The notes under the pieces were generated by a model. It ran no database searches, was not told the DNA's origin, and saw nothing but the letters and a program-made list of their open reading frames with translations. Position numbers and translations under genes: made by a program. A stretch of 21,163 bases of DNA, taken from positions 1 to 21,163 of the IMG/VR virus record IMGVR_UViG_3300011445_000075; one strand, given 5' to 3'. Shown here one piece after another: positions 21,129 to 21,163 of the stretch; position 1 is the stretch's first letter; each line of letters opens with the position of its first letter. The stretch comes from a virus.

Positions 21129-21163
21129 ATGTCAAAAGAAATCTTAACCTTCTTAGGCTTCAA
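21129..21163 (+). CDS. Start of the next gene, cut by the window end
   Basis: ATG at 21129 opens a frame reading MSKEILTFLGF to the last base of the window, twelve bases after the previous stop. Position after portal and Mu F-like genes suggests a head protein such as scaffold, protease or capsid. Eleven codons are too few to identify it. Confidence 0.45.
   Translation, partial: MSKEILTFLGF

Noticed and set aside
1-21163. Reassignment of TGA to Trp, as in some Bacteroidota phages
   Set aside because: TGA ends several genes at tight ATGA overlaps (1326, 3100, 3627, 3821). Reading it as sense would run those genes into their neighbours.
1-21163. CRISPR arrays, tRNA or rRNA genes, insertion sequences, integrase or attachment site
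   Set aside because: No evenly spaced direct repeats, cloverleaf-like stretches, transposase motifs or recombinase residues were seen on either strand.

Overview
The window looks like the late (structural) half of a tailed bacteriophage or prophage of a Bacteroidota host, probably a long non-contractile (siphovirus-like) type. The host call rests on three things: Bacteroidota-type promoters (TTG, 19 bp, TAnnTTTG) at two gene starts plus two further -7 boxes; a Sec signal peptide ending in YSQ, as is common in Flavobacteriia and relatives; and little reliance on Shine-Dalgarno sites. All genes are on the + strand and most overlap by 1 to 37 bases (ATGA and TAATG junctions), so the region is transcribed as long operons. 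I saw no integrase, repressor, lysis gene, tRNA or CRISPR array, so free phage and prophage cannot be told apart here.

Layout. 1-964: four small unrecognised proteins, one Cys/His-rich and one of only 52 aa and very basic. 962-2675: a -7 promoter box, a hairpin filling the predicted 5' leader, then the small and large terminase subunits. 2679-4629: a strong promoter, a beta-rich protein, a membrane protein with a CxxC motif, a small basic protein, and a tail-assembly chaperone pair with a likely -1 programmed frameshift on a run of nine T. 4616-13539: tape measure, a small tail protein, a fibre-like protein with a signal peptide, and two large tail-tip or receptor-binding proteins carrying C1q-like and carbohydrate-binding-like jelly-roll modules. 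13551-14227: a self-contained unit (-7 box, gene, terminator hairpin), probably an abundant virion protein such as the tail tube. 14247-17964: a glycosylation module made of a three-domain glycosyltransferase fusion, a methyltransferase-like protein and a DxD glycosyltransferase. 17980-20795: portal and Mu gpF-like head morphogenesis protein, the latter interrupted by an in-frame TGA. 20784-21163: a second strong promoter, a small head-region protein and the first 11 codons of the next gene.

How it fits together. Terminase, portal and Mu F-like protein package DNA and build the head. The chaperones, tape measure and tail-tip genes build the tail. The tail block lies between terminase and portal rather than after the head genes. 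The glycosyltransferase block, sitting inside the structural operon, suggests that virion proteins or host surface glycans are modified. The points most worth a second look are the TGA inside the Mu F-like gene, the T9 frameshift, the paired AACCTAA hairpins at two gene starts, the glycosyltransferase fusion, and the signal peptide on a fibre-like protein.
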